DNA of 64,000 nt from Microbacterium immunditiarum (GTDB lineage Bacteria > Actinomycetota > Actinomycetes > Actinomycetales > Microbacteriaceae), in contig NZ_JACCBV010000001.1 of the NCBI RefSeq assembly GCF_013409785.1, positions 1,426,001-1,490,000 on the forward strand. Direction: 5' to 3'. The notes below the pieces were generated by a model, which saw only the letters and a list, made by a program, of their open reading frames with translations, had not been told where the DNA came from and searched no databases. The translations under genes were made by a program, and so were the position numbers. This document shows positions 1-8,553 of this stretch, piece by piece; position 1 is the first letter of the stretch, and the number at the start of each line of letters is the position of its first letter.

Positions 1-850
1 GCGCCGCCCGCTGCGCGATGTTGTTGACGTTGCTGCACAGGTGCGACTGCAGGTTCGCGGCGATCTTGGTGGCGTCGGCCGGGCCGACCATCCACCCGAG
101 ACGCCAGCCGGTCATCGCGTACGTCTTGGCGACGCCGTTGACGAGGATCGTCTGGTTCGCGGCATCCGGCACCGCCTCGACGATCGAGACAGCCCGCACG
201 CCTTCGTAGACGAGGTTCTGGTAGATCTCGTCGGAGACGATCCAGATGCCGTGCTCGATGGCCCACTCGCCGATCGCGCGCGTCTCTTCGTGCGAGTAGA
301 CCGAGCCGGTGGGGTTCGACGGCGACACGAACACGAGCGCGGTCGTGCGGTCGGTGCGCGCGGCCTCGAGCTGCTCGACGGTGACCTTGTACTCCTGGTC
401 GGCGCCGGCGAAGACCTCGACCGGGACGCCGTCGGCGAGGCGGATCGCCTCGGGGTACGTCGTCCAGTACGGCGCGGGAAGCAGCACCTCGTCGCCGGGG
501 TTCACGACCGCCTGGAACGCCTGGTAGACCGCCTGCTTGCCGCCGTTGGTCACGATGATGCGCGACGGGTCGATCTCCAGGCCCGAGTCGCGCAGGGTCT
601 TGGCCGCGATCGCCTCGCGCAGCACGGGCAGACCCGCGGCGGGTGTGTAGCGGAAGTTCGCGGGATCGTGAAGCGCCTCGACCGCTGCGTCGACGATGAA
701 CCCGGGTGTCGCGAAGTCGGGCTCGCCCGCCGCGTACGAGATGACAGGACGCCCGGCCGCCTGCAGCGCCTTGGCCTTGGCATCGACCTTGAGCGTCGCC
801 GACTCGGCGATCGCGGACAGCTTGCGAGATAGGGGAGCGCGCTCGGTCAC
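1..850 (-). CDS. PLP-dependent aminotransferase, aspartate/aromatic type (3' part outside window)
   Basis: Fold-type I aminotransferase that would transfer the amino group of aspartate or a similar amino acid to 2-oxoglutarate in the cytoplasm. About 283 residues are visible; the C-terminal third lies beyond base 1. Motifs in order: YAAGEPDF near the N-terminus, [10 protein letters not shown] in the cofactor region, SPSNPTG with the PLP-contacting Asn, [11 protein letters not shown] with the Asp that binds the pyridine nitrogen, and [11 protein letters not shown] with the Schiff-base Lys. The start is GTG at 850; no Shine-Dalgarno is seen, but TACGCT lies 7 nt upstream, suggesting a leaderless transcript. 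Exact substrate cannot be read from this part. Confidence 0.9.
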   Translation of the reverse strand, partial: MTERAPLSRKLSAIAESATLKVDAKAKALQAAGRPVISYAAGEPDFATPGFIVDAAVEALHDPANFRYTPAAGLPVLREAIAAKTLRDSGLEIDPSRIIVTNGGKQAVYQAFQAVVNPGDEVLLPAPYWTTYPEAIRLADGVPVEVFAGADQEYKVTVEQLEAARTDRTTALVFVSPSNPTGSVYSHEETRAIGEWAIEHGIWIVSDEIYQNLVYEGVRAVSIVEAVPDAANQTILVNGVAKTYAMTGWRLGWMVGPADATKIAANLQSHLCSNVNNIAQRAA

Positions 851-914
851 CCGTATGAGCGTAGTCGCGACATCGTGGTTTCGGAGGGCCGCCCCGACGC
901 GGTACGGTGAGCGC

Positions 915-1238
915 GTGGGTGCGTGGATCTGGAGCGCGATCGCGTTCGCCATCGTCCTGGTCATCGCGGGCGGGATCACCTGGTGGCTCGCGAAGGGATG
1001 CGTCGTGACGATCGTCGGGGCGGTCGGTGCGATCGTCGGGAGCCTGCTGTCGCTGGGCAGCCTGCTGCTGCTGCTCGACGTCGAGGCCGCGATGCGCGTG
1101 TCCTACACGCTCATGGGCGTGTCGGGCGTGTGGCTGCTCGCGTGGGCGCTGGCCGGCGGCATCCGCGGCCATCGGAACGCGAGGGCGGATGCCCCGGCCG
1201 AGGCCGCGCCCATCCCCGCGCGAATCGTCGAATACTGA
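915..1238 (+). CDS. Small membrane protein of unknown function
   Basis: A 107-residue protein not recognised as a named family. It has about three hydrophobic segments: residues ~4-24, ~29-53 and ~62-80, followed by an Arg/Ala-rich cytosolic tail. The GTG start at 915 follows TACGGT by 6 nt with no Shine-Dalgarno, so it is probably leaderless; an in-frame reading could extend further upstream but only by overlapping the divergent aminotransferase promoter. It is divergent from the aminotransferase gene. No catalytic motif is visible. Confidence 0.6.
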   Translation: MGAWIWSAIAFAIVLVIAGGITWWLAKGCVVTIVGAVGAIVGSLLSLGSLLLLLDVEAAMRVSYTLMGVSGVWLLAWALAGGIRGHRNARADAPAEAAPIPARIVEY

Positions 1239-1334
1239 CCCCATCCAGGCGAGTCCGGCATCCACCGAATGACGGATGCCTCGTCCCACGGATGACCGCT
1301 GGGGCGCGCCCGCCCGCGACGCGATCGTGGAGGC

Positions 1335-2234
1335 ATGGAAACGAACGCGGTGCGGGTGCGGAACCTGCACAAGGTCTACGGAAACCGGACGGTCGTCGAC
1401 GACGTCTCGTTCGACATCGCGCGCGGTGAGACGTTCGCGATCCTCGGTCCGAACGGCGCAGGCAAGTCGACGGTCGTGGAGATCCTCGAGGGCTACCGCC
1501 GCCGGTCGGGCGGCGATGCCTCGGTGCTCGGCGTCGATCCGGGCGAGGGGGGCCTCGACTGGAAGGCGCGGATCGGCATCGTGCTGCAGACGACGGCCAC
1601 GACCGGACCGGTCACGGTGCGCGAGCAGCTGCGCGAGTTCGCCGGGTTCTACCCGAACCCGCGCGACGTCGACGAGGTGATCGCCGCGATCGGCCTCGAG
1701 GACCAGGCGAAGACCCGCGTCGCGAAGCTCTCCGGCGGCCAGCAGCGCCGCGTCGACGTCGCGATGGGCATCATCGGGCGTCCCGAGCTGCTGTTCCTCG
1801 ACGAGCCGACGACGGGCTTCGACCCCCACGCGCGGCGGGAGTTCTGGGACCTCATCCGCGTGCTCAAGGCCGAGGGCACGACGATCCTGCTCACGACCCA
1901 TTACCTGGACGAGGCGGCACAACTCGCCGATCGCGTCGCCGTCATCGCGAACGGCGGCGTGCGGGCCATCGGAGCGGTGGAGGGCTTCGGCGGCGAGCAG
2001 GCGCGCGTGCCGGTCGTGAAGTGGGTCGAGCACGGCGTGCAGCGGCACCAGCGCGCGGAGGACCCTTTCGAGTTCGCGAGCGCGCTGGCCACGCGCCTGG
2101 GCGAGGTGCCCGCCGAGCTCGAGATCGTGCGGCCGAGCCTCGAGGACATCTACCTCGGGCTCGTCGCCGAGGAGTCCGAATCCGAATCCGACGCCGCGCT
2201 CGCCGCGGCGGCCATGAAGGGAGCGGCACGATGA
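1335..2234 (+). CDS. ABC transporter ATP-binding protein (exporter, DrrA/CcmA type)
   Basis: Nucleotide-binding subunit (299 aa) of an ABC-2 type exporter. Walker A GPNGAGKST is at residues 38-46, the signature LSGGQQRR near 133, Walker B LLFLDEPTTGFDP near 154, and the H-loop TTHYLDEA near 187. The C-terminal ~80 residues after the ATPase core fit the extension of drug/antibiotic exporters of the DrrA group. GGAGG lies just before the ATG. The stop overlaps the permease start by ATGA, so the two are translationally coupled. The sensor kinase and regulator downstream probably control it. Substrate unknown; antimicrobial or lipid export is the usual role. Confidence 0.92.
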   Translation: METNAVRVRNLHKVYGNRTVVDDVSFDIARGETFAILGPNGAGKSTVVEILEGYRRRSGGDASVLGVDPGEGGLDWKARIGIVLQTTATTGPVTVREQLREFAGFYPNPRDVDEVIAAIGLEDQAKTRVAKLSGGQQRRVDVAMGIIGRPELLFLDEPTTGFDPHARREFWDLIRVLKAEGTTILLTTHYLDEAAQLADRVAVIANGGVRAIGAVEGFGGEQARVPVVKWVEHGVQRHQRAEDPFEFASALATRLGEVPAELEIVRPSLEDIYLGLVAEESESESDAALAAAAMKGAAR

Positions 2235-3091
2235 CCGCCATCACCAACGAGACGCGCATGGCCGCACGGTCGCTGCCGCGTCGGAACCTCTTCGCCGTGG
2301 GACTCCAGCGCGTGCGCTTCGAGCTCGTGCAGTACTTCCGGTCGGGCGACGCGCTGTTCTTCACGTTCCTGTTCCCGGTCTTCATGCTCGGGCTGTTCAG
2401 CGTCGCGTTCGGCGCGGACGGAGACGTGGTGCTCGCGCCGGATCTCCCGCCCATCTCGATGGCGGAGCTCTACCTGCCGGGCATGCTCGCTGCAGGTCTG
2501 CTGCTGTCGGGGTTCCAGAACCTCGCGATCGACATCGCGATCGAGCGCTCGGAAGGCATGCTGAAGCGCTACGGCGGCACGCCGCTGTCTCCGATCAGCT
2601 ACTTCATCGGCAAGATCGGCCTCGTCGCGATCACCGGCGTGGCGCAGGCGGCGCTGCTGCTCGCATTCGCCGCGCTCGCTCTGGGCGTCGATCTTCCGAC
2701 GGATCCCGCGAGCTGGATGACCTTCGCGTGGGTGTTCGTGCTCGGCATCACAGCCTCGGCCCTGCTCGGGGTGGCGCTGTCGGCGCTGCCGCGCACCGGC
2801 AAGAGCGCGACCGCGGTGGTCGTGCCGATCGCCCTCGCGCTGCAGTTCATCTCGGGCGTGTACCTCATGTTCGCGCAGCTGCCCGAGTGGCTCCAGAACG
2901 TCGCCGGCGCCTTCCCGCTGAAGTGGATGGCCCAGGGGATGCGTGCGGCGTTCCTGCCGGACGAGTTCGCGGCGCTCGAGCAGAACGGCGAATGGAACCT
3001 CGCCGGAGTGGCGATCGCACTCGCGGTGTGGCTCGTCGTGGGACTCGTCCTGTCGCGGCTGACGTTCCGGTGGATCCGGCGCGACGCGTAG
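2231..3091 (+). CDS. ABC-2 type transporter permease
   Basis: Membrane subunit (286 aa) partnering the ATPase just upstream. The start is the ATG at 2231 in an ATGA overlap with the ATPase stop. A basic N-terminal stretch is followed by six hydrophobic segments typical of ABC-2 membrane proteins, the first near FFTFLFPVFMLGLFSVAF, and by the characteristic amphipathic stretch before SGVYLMFAQLPEWLQN. Ends 29 nt before the histidine kinase, so all four genes from 1335 to 4994 look like one operon. The transported molecule cannot be told. Confidence 0.88.
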   Translation: MTAITNETRMAARSLPRRNLFAVGLQRVRFELVQYFRSGDALFFTFLFPVFMLGLFSVAFGADGDVVLAPDLPPISMAELYLPGMLAAGLLLSGFQNLAIDIAIERSEGMLKRYGGTPLSPISYFIGKIGLVAITGVAQAALLLAFAALALGVDLPTDPASWMTFAWVFVLGITASALLGVALSALPRTGKSATAVVVPIALALQFISGVYLMFAQLPEWLQNVAGAFPLKWMAQGMRAAFLPDEFAALEQNGEWNLAGVAIALAVWLVVGLVLSRLTFRWIRRDA

Positions 3092-3120
3092 CCTGAGGTC
3101 GGCAGACGAGGGAGCAGCGA

Positions 3121-4365
3121 GTGCTGAAGCGTCGTTGGTGGGACGTCGCGGTCGCGGCCGGATCGGTCGTGATCGCGGCGGCCCTGCTGATCGGGTTCCG
3201 CCCGGATGATCCGGTGCGCCTGGCGGTGGGGCTCGCGTCGATCGCGGGCTTCGCCGCCGCGTACTTCCTGATCGCGCGGCCCGCGATCTGCGAGCCCGGC
3301 TCGGGCCTCGTACCCGCCCCGTGGCGCTTCCCCGCCTTCGTTGCGGTGGGCTCGCTCGCGATCGCGATCGGCGCGGGCGCGACGGGCTTCCTCGCGATCA
3401 TGCAGGCACTCGCCTACCCGCTCATGTGGATCGTCGGGAACTCGCGGCGCGGGGCGATCATCGGCTCCGCCGTTTTCGCAGTGATGATCTGGGTGGGGAT
3501 CACGATCGGCGGCGACGAGCCCGGCGCGTTCGTCGCGGGTCTCATGACCTCGGGCTTCTCCTTCGTCTTCGCGATCGCGCTCGGCCTGTGGATCGCGAGC
3601 ATCGCCGAGTACGGAGAGGAGCGCGCGCGCCTCGTCGCCGAGCTGACCGAAGCCCAGGCTGAGGTCGAGGCGCTGAGCCGCGAGCGCGGCGCATCCGCCG
3701 AGCGCGAGCGGCTCGCGCGCGACATCCACGACACGCTCGCCCAGACGCTCGCGGGGCTCGTCCTGCTGGCAGAGCGCGCCGGCCGTCAATCGCGGGACGG
3801 ACACTCGGATGCCGCGGCCGCCACCATCGCGACGGTCGAGCAGATCGCGCGCGACGCGCTCGACGAGGCCCGGGCGCTCGTCGCCCGCACGGCGGCCGTC
3901 CCGAGCGAACCGGCGTTCGCGGCCGCCGTGGAGCGGCTCGTCGAGCGCTTCCGCGCGCACAGCTCGGCCGACATCGCGCTCGACGACGCCGCCGTCGAGG
4001 GCGACCTCGACCGCGAGACCCAGGTCGTCGTGCTGCGGTGCCTGCAGGAGGCCCTGTCGAACGTGGCCAAGCACGCCGCGGCCGAGCACGTCGAGGTGCG
4101 GGTCGCCGTCGACGCGGACGGCGCGGCGACCCTCACGGTCACCGACGACGGACGCGGCTTCGACCCCGTTCGATCCACGACGGGCTTCGGCCTCGAGGGC
4201 ATGCGCGAGCGCGTCGCGATCGCCGGGGGAGTGCTCGACGTGTCGTCCGCCGTGGGGCGAGGCACCACGCTCGGCCTGCGTCTGCCCGGTGCACGCTCGG
4301 GCCCGGCCGCACCCTCTGAGCCGTCGAGCGCACCCGAGCCCGAGCGATCCGGAGGTCCGCGATGA
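3121..4365 (+). CDS. Sensor histidine kinase, NarL/LuxR-partner (HisKA_3) type
   Basis: A 414-residue membrane kinase. The first ~160 residues hold about six hydrophobic segments and little periplasmic sequence, as in intramembrane-sensing kinases. A short coiled coil (ELTEAQAEVEALSRERG) leads to the dimerisation and phosphotransfer helix ERERLARDIHDTLAQ with phospho-acceptor His203. The HATPase_c domain follows: N box ALSNVAKHA and G1 VTDDGRGFDP. GTG start at 3121 preceded by GGGAGCAGCGA. Its stop overlaps the response regulator start by ATGA. Being cotranscribed with an exporter suggests it senses a membrane-active compound and switches the exporter on. Confidence 0.92.
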   Translation: MLKRRWWDVAVAAGSVVIAAALLIGFRPDDPVRLAVGLASIAGFAAAYFLIARPAICEPGSGLVPAPWRFPAFVAVGSLAIAIGAGATGFLAIMQALAYPLMWIVGNSRRGAIIGSAVFAVMIWVGITIGGDEPGAFVAGLMTSGFSFVFAIALGLWIASIAEYGEERARLVAELTEAQAEVEALSRERGASAERERLARDIHDTLAQTLAGLVLLAERAGRQSRDGHSDAAAATIATVEQIARDALDEARALVARTAAVPSEPAFAAAVERLVERFRAHSSADIALDDAAVEGDLDRETQVVVLRCLQEALSNVAKHAAAEHVEVRVAVDADGAATLTVTDDGRGFDPVRSTTGFGLEGMRERVAIAGGVLDVSSAVGRGTTLGLRLPGARSGPAAPSEPSSAPEPERSGGPR

Positions 4366-4994
4366 TCCGTCTGCTGATCGCCGACGACCACCCCGTCGTC
4401 CGCGCGGGACTCGCGGGACTGCTGTCGGACGAGCCCGGGCTCGAGGTGGTCGCCGAGGCGTCGGACGGCGACGAGGCCGTGCGGCTCGCCGCCGCCACCC
4501 GCCCCGATGTCGTCCTGATGGATCTGCGGATGCCCCGCGTCGACGGTGTCGCCGCGACGACCCGCATCGCCGCCGGAGAGGCGGGCGAGCCCGCACCCCG
4601 CGTGCTCATCCTCACGACGTACGAGTCCGACGACCAGATCCTTGCCGCGATCGAGGCCGGCGCGGCCGGTTACCTGCTGAAGGCGGCGCCGCAGGCGGAG
4701 ATCGTCGCCGGCATCCGGTCGGTGGCCGCCGGGCAGTCGGCGCTGTCGCCGCAGGTCGCCGTGCGGCTCGTGGAGCGGATGCGCCGGCCAGCGCCCGAGT
4801 CCGTGCTGACCGCCCGCGAGACGGAGGTGCTGCGGCTCGTGGCATCCGGTCACTCGAACAAGCAGATCGCCGTCGCGCTCGGCATCGGCGAGTCGACGGT
4901 CAAGACGCACCTGCTGAAGATCTTCGACAAGCTCGGCGTCGCCGACCGCACGCGCGCCGTGACGCTGGCGATGGAGCGCGGGCTGCTCGCGTAG
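4362..4994 (+). CDS. Response regulator, NarL/FixJ family
   Basis: A 210-residue two-domain regulator. The receiver domain begins MIRLLIADDHPVVRAGL with the acidic pair DD, the phospho-acceptor is Asp54 in VVLMDLRMP, then the switch TTYES and the Lys of YLLKAAP. A LuxR-type helix-turn-helix covers about residues 148-205 (LTARETEVLRLVASGHSNKQIA, then STVKTHL). It overlaps the kinase gene by 4 nt, so they form one phosphorelay pair. It probably activates the operon starting at 1335, although no operator was identified there. Confidence 0.94.
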   Translation: MIRLLIADDHPVVRAGLAGLLSDEPGLEVVAEASDGDEAVRLAAATRPDVVLMDLRMPRVDGVAATTRIAAGEAGEPAPRVLILTTYESDDQILAAIEAGAAGYLLKAAPQAEIVAGIRSVAAGQSALSPQVAVRLVERMRRPAPESVLTARETEVLRLVASGHSNKQIAVALGIGESTVKTHLLKIFDKLGVADRTRAVTLAMERGLLA

Positions 4995-4997
4995 CGC

Positions 4998-5035
4998 ACG
5001 GATGCCGCGAACCCTCCCGGGTCCGCGGCATCCGT
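4998..5035. terminator. Bidirectional hairpin terminator
   Basis: Twelve-base arms ACGGATGCCGCG (4998-5009) and CGCGGCATCCGT (5024-5035) with a 14-nt loop, ending in TTT on the plus strand. It lies between the convergent response-regulator and isocitrate-lyase genes and can serve both. Confidence 0.75.
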
Positions 5036-5049
5036 TTCGTGCGTCAGGC

Positions 5050-6645
5050 TCAGCCGAACTGGTTCATCGTGTTGTTCTTGCCGCCCGCCTTGAGGGCCGC
5101 CTCGCCGGCGAAGTACTCCTTGTGGTTGTCGCCGATGTCACTGCCGGCCATGTTCTGGTGCCTCACCGTCGCGATGCCCTCGCGGATCTCGCGGCGCTGG
5201 ACGCCCCGGACGTACGCGAGCATGCCCTCGTCGCCGAAGTAGCCCTTGGCGAGGTCATCCGTCGACAGGGCCGCCGTGTGGTAGGTCGGCAGCGTGATGA
5301 GGTGGTGGAAGATCCCCGCCCGGGCGGCGCCGTCGCGCTGGAACGTGCGGATCTTCTCGTCGGCGAGCCGCGCGAGGTCGGTGTCGTCGTACTCGGCGCT
5401 CATGAGGTTGCCGCGGTCGTAGCCGGACACATCGTGCCCCTGTGCCTCGAGCAGGTCGTACGCCTGCTGGCGGAAGTTGAGCGTCCAGTTGAACGACGGG
5501 CTGTTATTGTAGACGAGCTTGGCGTCCGGCACGGCCTCGCGGATGCGGTCGACCATGCCGGCGATCTGGTCGATGTGCGGCTTCTCGGTCTCGATCCACA
5601 GCAGGTCGGCGCCGTTGCGCAACGACGTGATGCAGTCGAGCACGACGCGGTCCTCACCGGTGCCCGGACGGAACTGGTACAGATTGCTCGCGAGACGCTT
5701 CGGGCGCAGCAGCCTGCCCTCGCGGCGGATGACCACGTCGCCGTCGTTCAGCTCGGCCTCGGTGATCTCCTCGACGTCGAGGAACGAGTTGTACCGGTCG
5801 CCGAGGTCTCCGGGCTGGTTCGAGACGGCGAGCTTCTGCGTCAGGCCGGCGCCGAGCGAGTCGGTGCGGGCGACGATGACGCCGTTCTCGATACCGAGCT
5901 CGAGGAACGCGTAGCGCACGGCGTTGATCTTCGCGAGGAAGTCCTCGTGCGGGACGGTGACCTTGCCGTCCTGGTGGCCGCACTGCTTCTCGTCCGACAC
6001 CTGGTTCTCGATCTGGATGGCGCACGCGCCCGCCTCGATCATCTTCTTCGCGAGGAGGTACGTCGCCTCGGGGTTGCCGAAGCCCGCGTCGATGTCGGCG
6101 ATGATCGGCACGACGTGGGTCTCGTGGTTGTCGATCTGCGACTGGATGAACTCGACCGCCGTCTCGTCGCCGGCCGCGCGCGCCCGGTCGAGCTGCGTGA
6201 ACAGCAGGTCGAGCTCTCGCGCGTCGGCCTGACGGAGGAAGGTGTACAGCTCCTCGATGAGCGCGGGAACCGCCGTCTTCTCGTGCATCGACTGGTCGGG
6301 GAGCGGACCGAACTCCGAGCGGAGGGCGGCGACCATCCAGCCCGACAGGTACAGGTATCGCTTCTTCGTGCTCTTCAGGTGCTTCTTGATCGAGATGAGC
6401 TTCTGCTGCCCGACGAAGCCGTGCCAGACGCCGAGCGACTGCGTGTACTGCGACGGGTCGGCGTCGTACTCCGCCATGTCGCGGCGCATGATGTCGGCGG
6501 TGTAGCGCGCGATGTCGAGCCCCGTCCGGAAGCGGTTCTGCGCCCGCATCCGCGCGACGTATTCGGGGTTGATCGCGTCCCATGTCGAGCCGTGCTGGTC
6601 CTTGAGGGCCTGCGTGTCCTGGATGTCGTCCGTGTAGGTGGTCAT
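5050..6645 (-). CDS. aceA: Isocitrate lyase (large, Pseudomonas-like form)
   Basis: Cleaves isocitrate to glyoxylate and succinate, the first step of the glyoxylate shunt. At 531 aa it is longer than the ~430-residue form of many actinobacteria and resembles the longer clade known from Pseudomonas. The active-site loop reads KQCGHQDGK, with the catalytic cysteine at residue 222; the usual signature is KKCGH. Other family stretches are DIDAGFGN, WIETEKPH and NNSPSFNW. The ATG at 6645 is preceded by AAGGA with good spacing. The frame stays open much further upstream, but that part is the shadow of aceB. It lies 35 nt downstream of aceB and is probably cotranscribed. Confidence 0.95.
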   Translation of the reverse strand: MTTYTDDIQDTQALKDQHGSTWDAINPEYVARMRAQNRFRTGLDIARYTADIMRRDMAEYDADPSQYTQSLGVWHGFVGQQKLISIKKHLKSTKKRYLYLSGWMVAALRSEFGPLPDQSMHEKTAVPALIEELYTFLRQADARELDLLFTQLDRARAAGDETAVEFIQSQIDNHETHVVPIIADIDAGFGNPEATYLLAKKMIEAGACAIQIENQVSDEKQCGHQDGKVTVPHEDFLAKINAVRYAFLELGIENGVIVARTDSLGAGLTQKLAVSNQPGDLGDRYNSFLDVEEITEAELNDGDVVIRREGRLLRPKRLASNLYQFRPGTGEDRVVLDCITSLRNGADLLWIETEKPHIDQIAGMVDRIREAVPDAKLVYNNSPSFNWTLNFRQQAYDLLEAQGHDVSGYDRGNLMSAEYDDTDLARLADEKIRTFQRDGAARAGIFHHLITLPTYHTAALSTDDLAKGYFGDEGMLAYVRGVQRREIREGIATVRHQNMAGSDIGDNHKEYFAGEAALKAGGKNNTMNQFG

Positions 6646-6680
6646 GTCGTCGTCCTTGTGATCGTGTCGAAGGGGAGGTG

Positions 6681-8345
6681 TCAGTCGGTCTCGACGAGGA
6701 AGCGCGAGTAGGCGGGCAGCGTCAGGAAGGCGGGGAACTCGGCTCCGAGCGCGACCTCGCGGAACACCTCGGCCGCGTCGTCGAAGCGATCGCCGTCGCG
6801 GCGCTCGACCTCGCCGAGCACCTGCGCGATGAGGCCCTCGACGTACTCGCGCGTGATCCGCGTGCCGTCTTCGGTGGTGCGGTCCTGGTGGACCCACTGC
6901 CACACCTGGGAGCGGGAGATCTCGGCGGTCGCGGCGTCCTCCATGAGGTTGTCGATCGCGACGGCGCCGAGGCCCCGCAGCCACGCCTCGATGTAGCGGA
7001 TCGCGACCGACACGTTCCCGTGCACGCCCGCGGCCGTGATGGGCCGGCCGATGTGCACGTCGATGAGGTCGGCCGCCTTCACATCGACGTCGGGACGCTG
7101 CCGGTCGAGCTGGTTGGGCCGGTCGCCGAGCACGGCGTCGAACTCGGCGCGCGCCACCGGGATGAGGTCGGGGTGCGCCACCCACGTGCCGTCGAAGCCG
7201 TCGCCGGCCTCGCGCTTCTTGTCGGCCGCGACCTTCTCGAACGCGCGCTCGGTCACCTCTGGGTCGCGGCGGTTCGGGATGAACGCGCTCATGCCGCCGA
7301 TCGCGAAGGCGCCGCGCTTGTGGCACGTCTGCACGAGCAGCTCGGTGTAGGCGCGCATGAACGGCACGGTCATCGTGACCTCGCTGCGGTCGGGCAGCAC
7401 GAAGCGCGCACCGCGGCCGCGGTAGTTCTTGATGATCGAGAAGATGTAGTCCCAGCGGCCGGCGTTCAGGCCCGCGCAGTGGTCGCGCAGCTCGAAGAGG
7501 ATCTCCTCCATCTCGAACGCGGCGGGCAGCGTCTCGATGAGCACGGTCGCGCGGATCGTGCCGTGCGGGATGCCGATGTACCGCTCGCTGAACGAGAAGA
7601 CGTCGTCCCACAGCTTCGCCTCTTCGCTCGACTCGAGCTTGGGGAGGTAGAAGTACGGACCGCGGCCGTTCGCGATGAGCTGCTTCGCGTTGTGGAAGAA
7701 GTACAGGCCGAAGTCGACGAGCGACCCGGACGCGGCCATCGTTCGGCCGAAGCGGTCGGTGAAGCGGATGTGGTTCTCGGTCAGGTGCCACCCGCGGGGG
7801 CGCATCACGATGGTGGGCGTCTCGGTGGCCGTGACCTCGTAGCGCTTGCCTTCGGGGCTCGTGTAGATCAGCTCGCCGCGGATCGCGTCGCGCAGCGACA
7901 GCTGCCCCTCGATGACGTTCTTCCACGTCGGGCTGGTCGCGTCCTCCTGGTCGGCCAGCCACACCTTCGCGCCCGAGTTGAGCGCGTTGATGGTCATCTT
8001 CGGGTCGGTCGGCCCGGTGATCTCGACGCGACGGTCCTCGAGGCCGGGGCCGGCGCCGGCGACCGTCCACTCGGCGTCTTCGCGGATGTGCCGCGTGTCG
8101 TCGCGGAACTGCGGGTCGTGGCCGTTGCCGACCTCGAAGCGGCGGCGCATGCGGTCGGCGAGCCGATCGTGGCGGCGGGTGCTGAACCGGTCGTGCAGCG
8201 CGGCGAGGAACGCGATCGCGTCGGGCGTGAGGATCTCGTCGTAGCGCGGCGCGATCGGTCCCGTGATCTCGATCGAAGGCTCGTGGGTCTGGGCGGCGAT
8301 GGGGCCGGTGCGCGTGCGCATCGGGGCGATGGTCGAAGGGGTCAT
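6681..8345 (-). CDS. aceB: Malate synthase A
   Basis: Condenses glyoxylate with acetyl-CoA to malate, completing the glyoxylate shunt. The 554-residue length fits malate synthase A rather than the ~730-residue G form. Recognisable family stretches are EITGPTDPKMTINALNSGAKVWLADQED (written here only as a location, residues ~110-140), the active-site region around MRPRGWHL and IPHGTIRATVLIETLPA, and the C-terminal QVWQWVHQD. The first gene of an aceB-aceA operon, divergent from a RamB-type regulator at 8554, which agrees with acetate/fatty-acid-responsive control. Confidence 0.95.
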   Translation of the reverse strand: MTPSTIAPMRTRTGPIAAQTHEPSIEITGPIAPRYDEILTPDAIAFLAALHDRFSTRRHDRLADRMRRRFEVGNGHDPQFRDDTRHIREDAEWTVAGAGPGLEDRRVEITGPTDPKMTINALNSGAKVWLADQEDATSPTWKNVIEGQLSLRDAIRGELIYTSPEGKRYEVTATETPTIVMRPRGWHLTENHIRFTDRFGRTMAASGSLVDFGLYFFHNAKQLIANGRGPYFYLPKLESSEEAKLWDDVFSFSERYIGIPHGTIRATVLIETLPAAFEMEEILFELRDHCAGLNAGRWDYIFSIIKNYRGRGARFVLPDRSEVTMTVPFMRAYTELLVQTCHKRGAFAIGGMSAFIPNRRDPEVTERAFEKVAADKKREAGDGFDGTWVAHPDLIPVARAEFDAVLGDRPNQLDRQRPDVDVKAADLIDVHIGRPITAAGVHGNVSVAIRYIEAWLRGLGAVAIDNLMEDAATAEISRSQVWQWVHQDRTTEDGTRITREYVEGLIAQVLGEVERRDGDRFDDAAEVFREVALGAEFPAFLTLPAYSRFLVETD

Positions 8346-8553
8346 GGGCCTGTCTTCCTGTGTGCGGTGTGGTGAGACTGTCGACCGGATGCTCCGCCCG
8401 GCGTGTGGGCCTGGTCGGGGTATCCGGTCATCCGCGTTCTGGATCGACCGGCGGAAGGTCGTGATTCCACTTTCTGTGAAGTTCGGCCCCGCTCAATGGC
8501 ATTTCGGGGGGTGAAGTTTCTGGAGATTTCTGTTTTCGTGACAGAATCGACTC
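8346..8553. promoter_or_regulatory. Divergent aceB / ramB-like control region with short repeats
   Basis: A 208-nt intergenic region, locally AT-rich compared with its surroundings. It contains GTGAAGTT twice (8476-8483 and 8511-8518), TTTCTG three times (8471, 8518, 8528) and an inverted repeat ACTT-N6-AAGT (8469-8482). These lie just upstream of the regulator start at 8554, where AGAATC precedes the ATG. They are candidate sites for the regulator itself. The exact RamB consensus known from Corynebacterium was not seen, so this is inference. Confidence 0.45.

Noticed and set aside
2599..4596. Long minus-strand frame opposite the permease and histidine kinase
   Set aside because: Low-complexity Arg/Ala/Asp composition typical of antisense frames in GC-rich DNA, opposite clearly recognised genes.
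6646..8070. In-frame extension of isocitrate lyase into a 1006-residue protein
   Set aside because: The upstream part is an Arg-rich antisense-like reading of malate synthase; a good Shine-Dalgarno precedes the ATG at 6645, which gives the normal family length.
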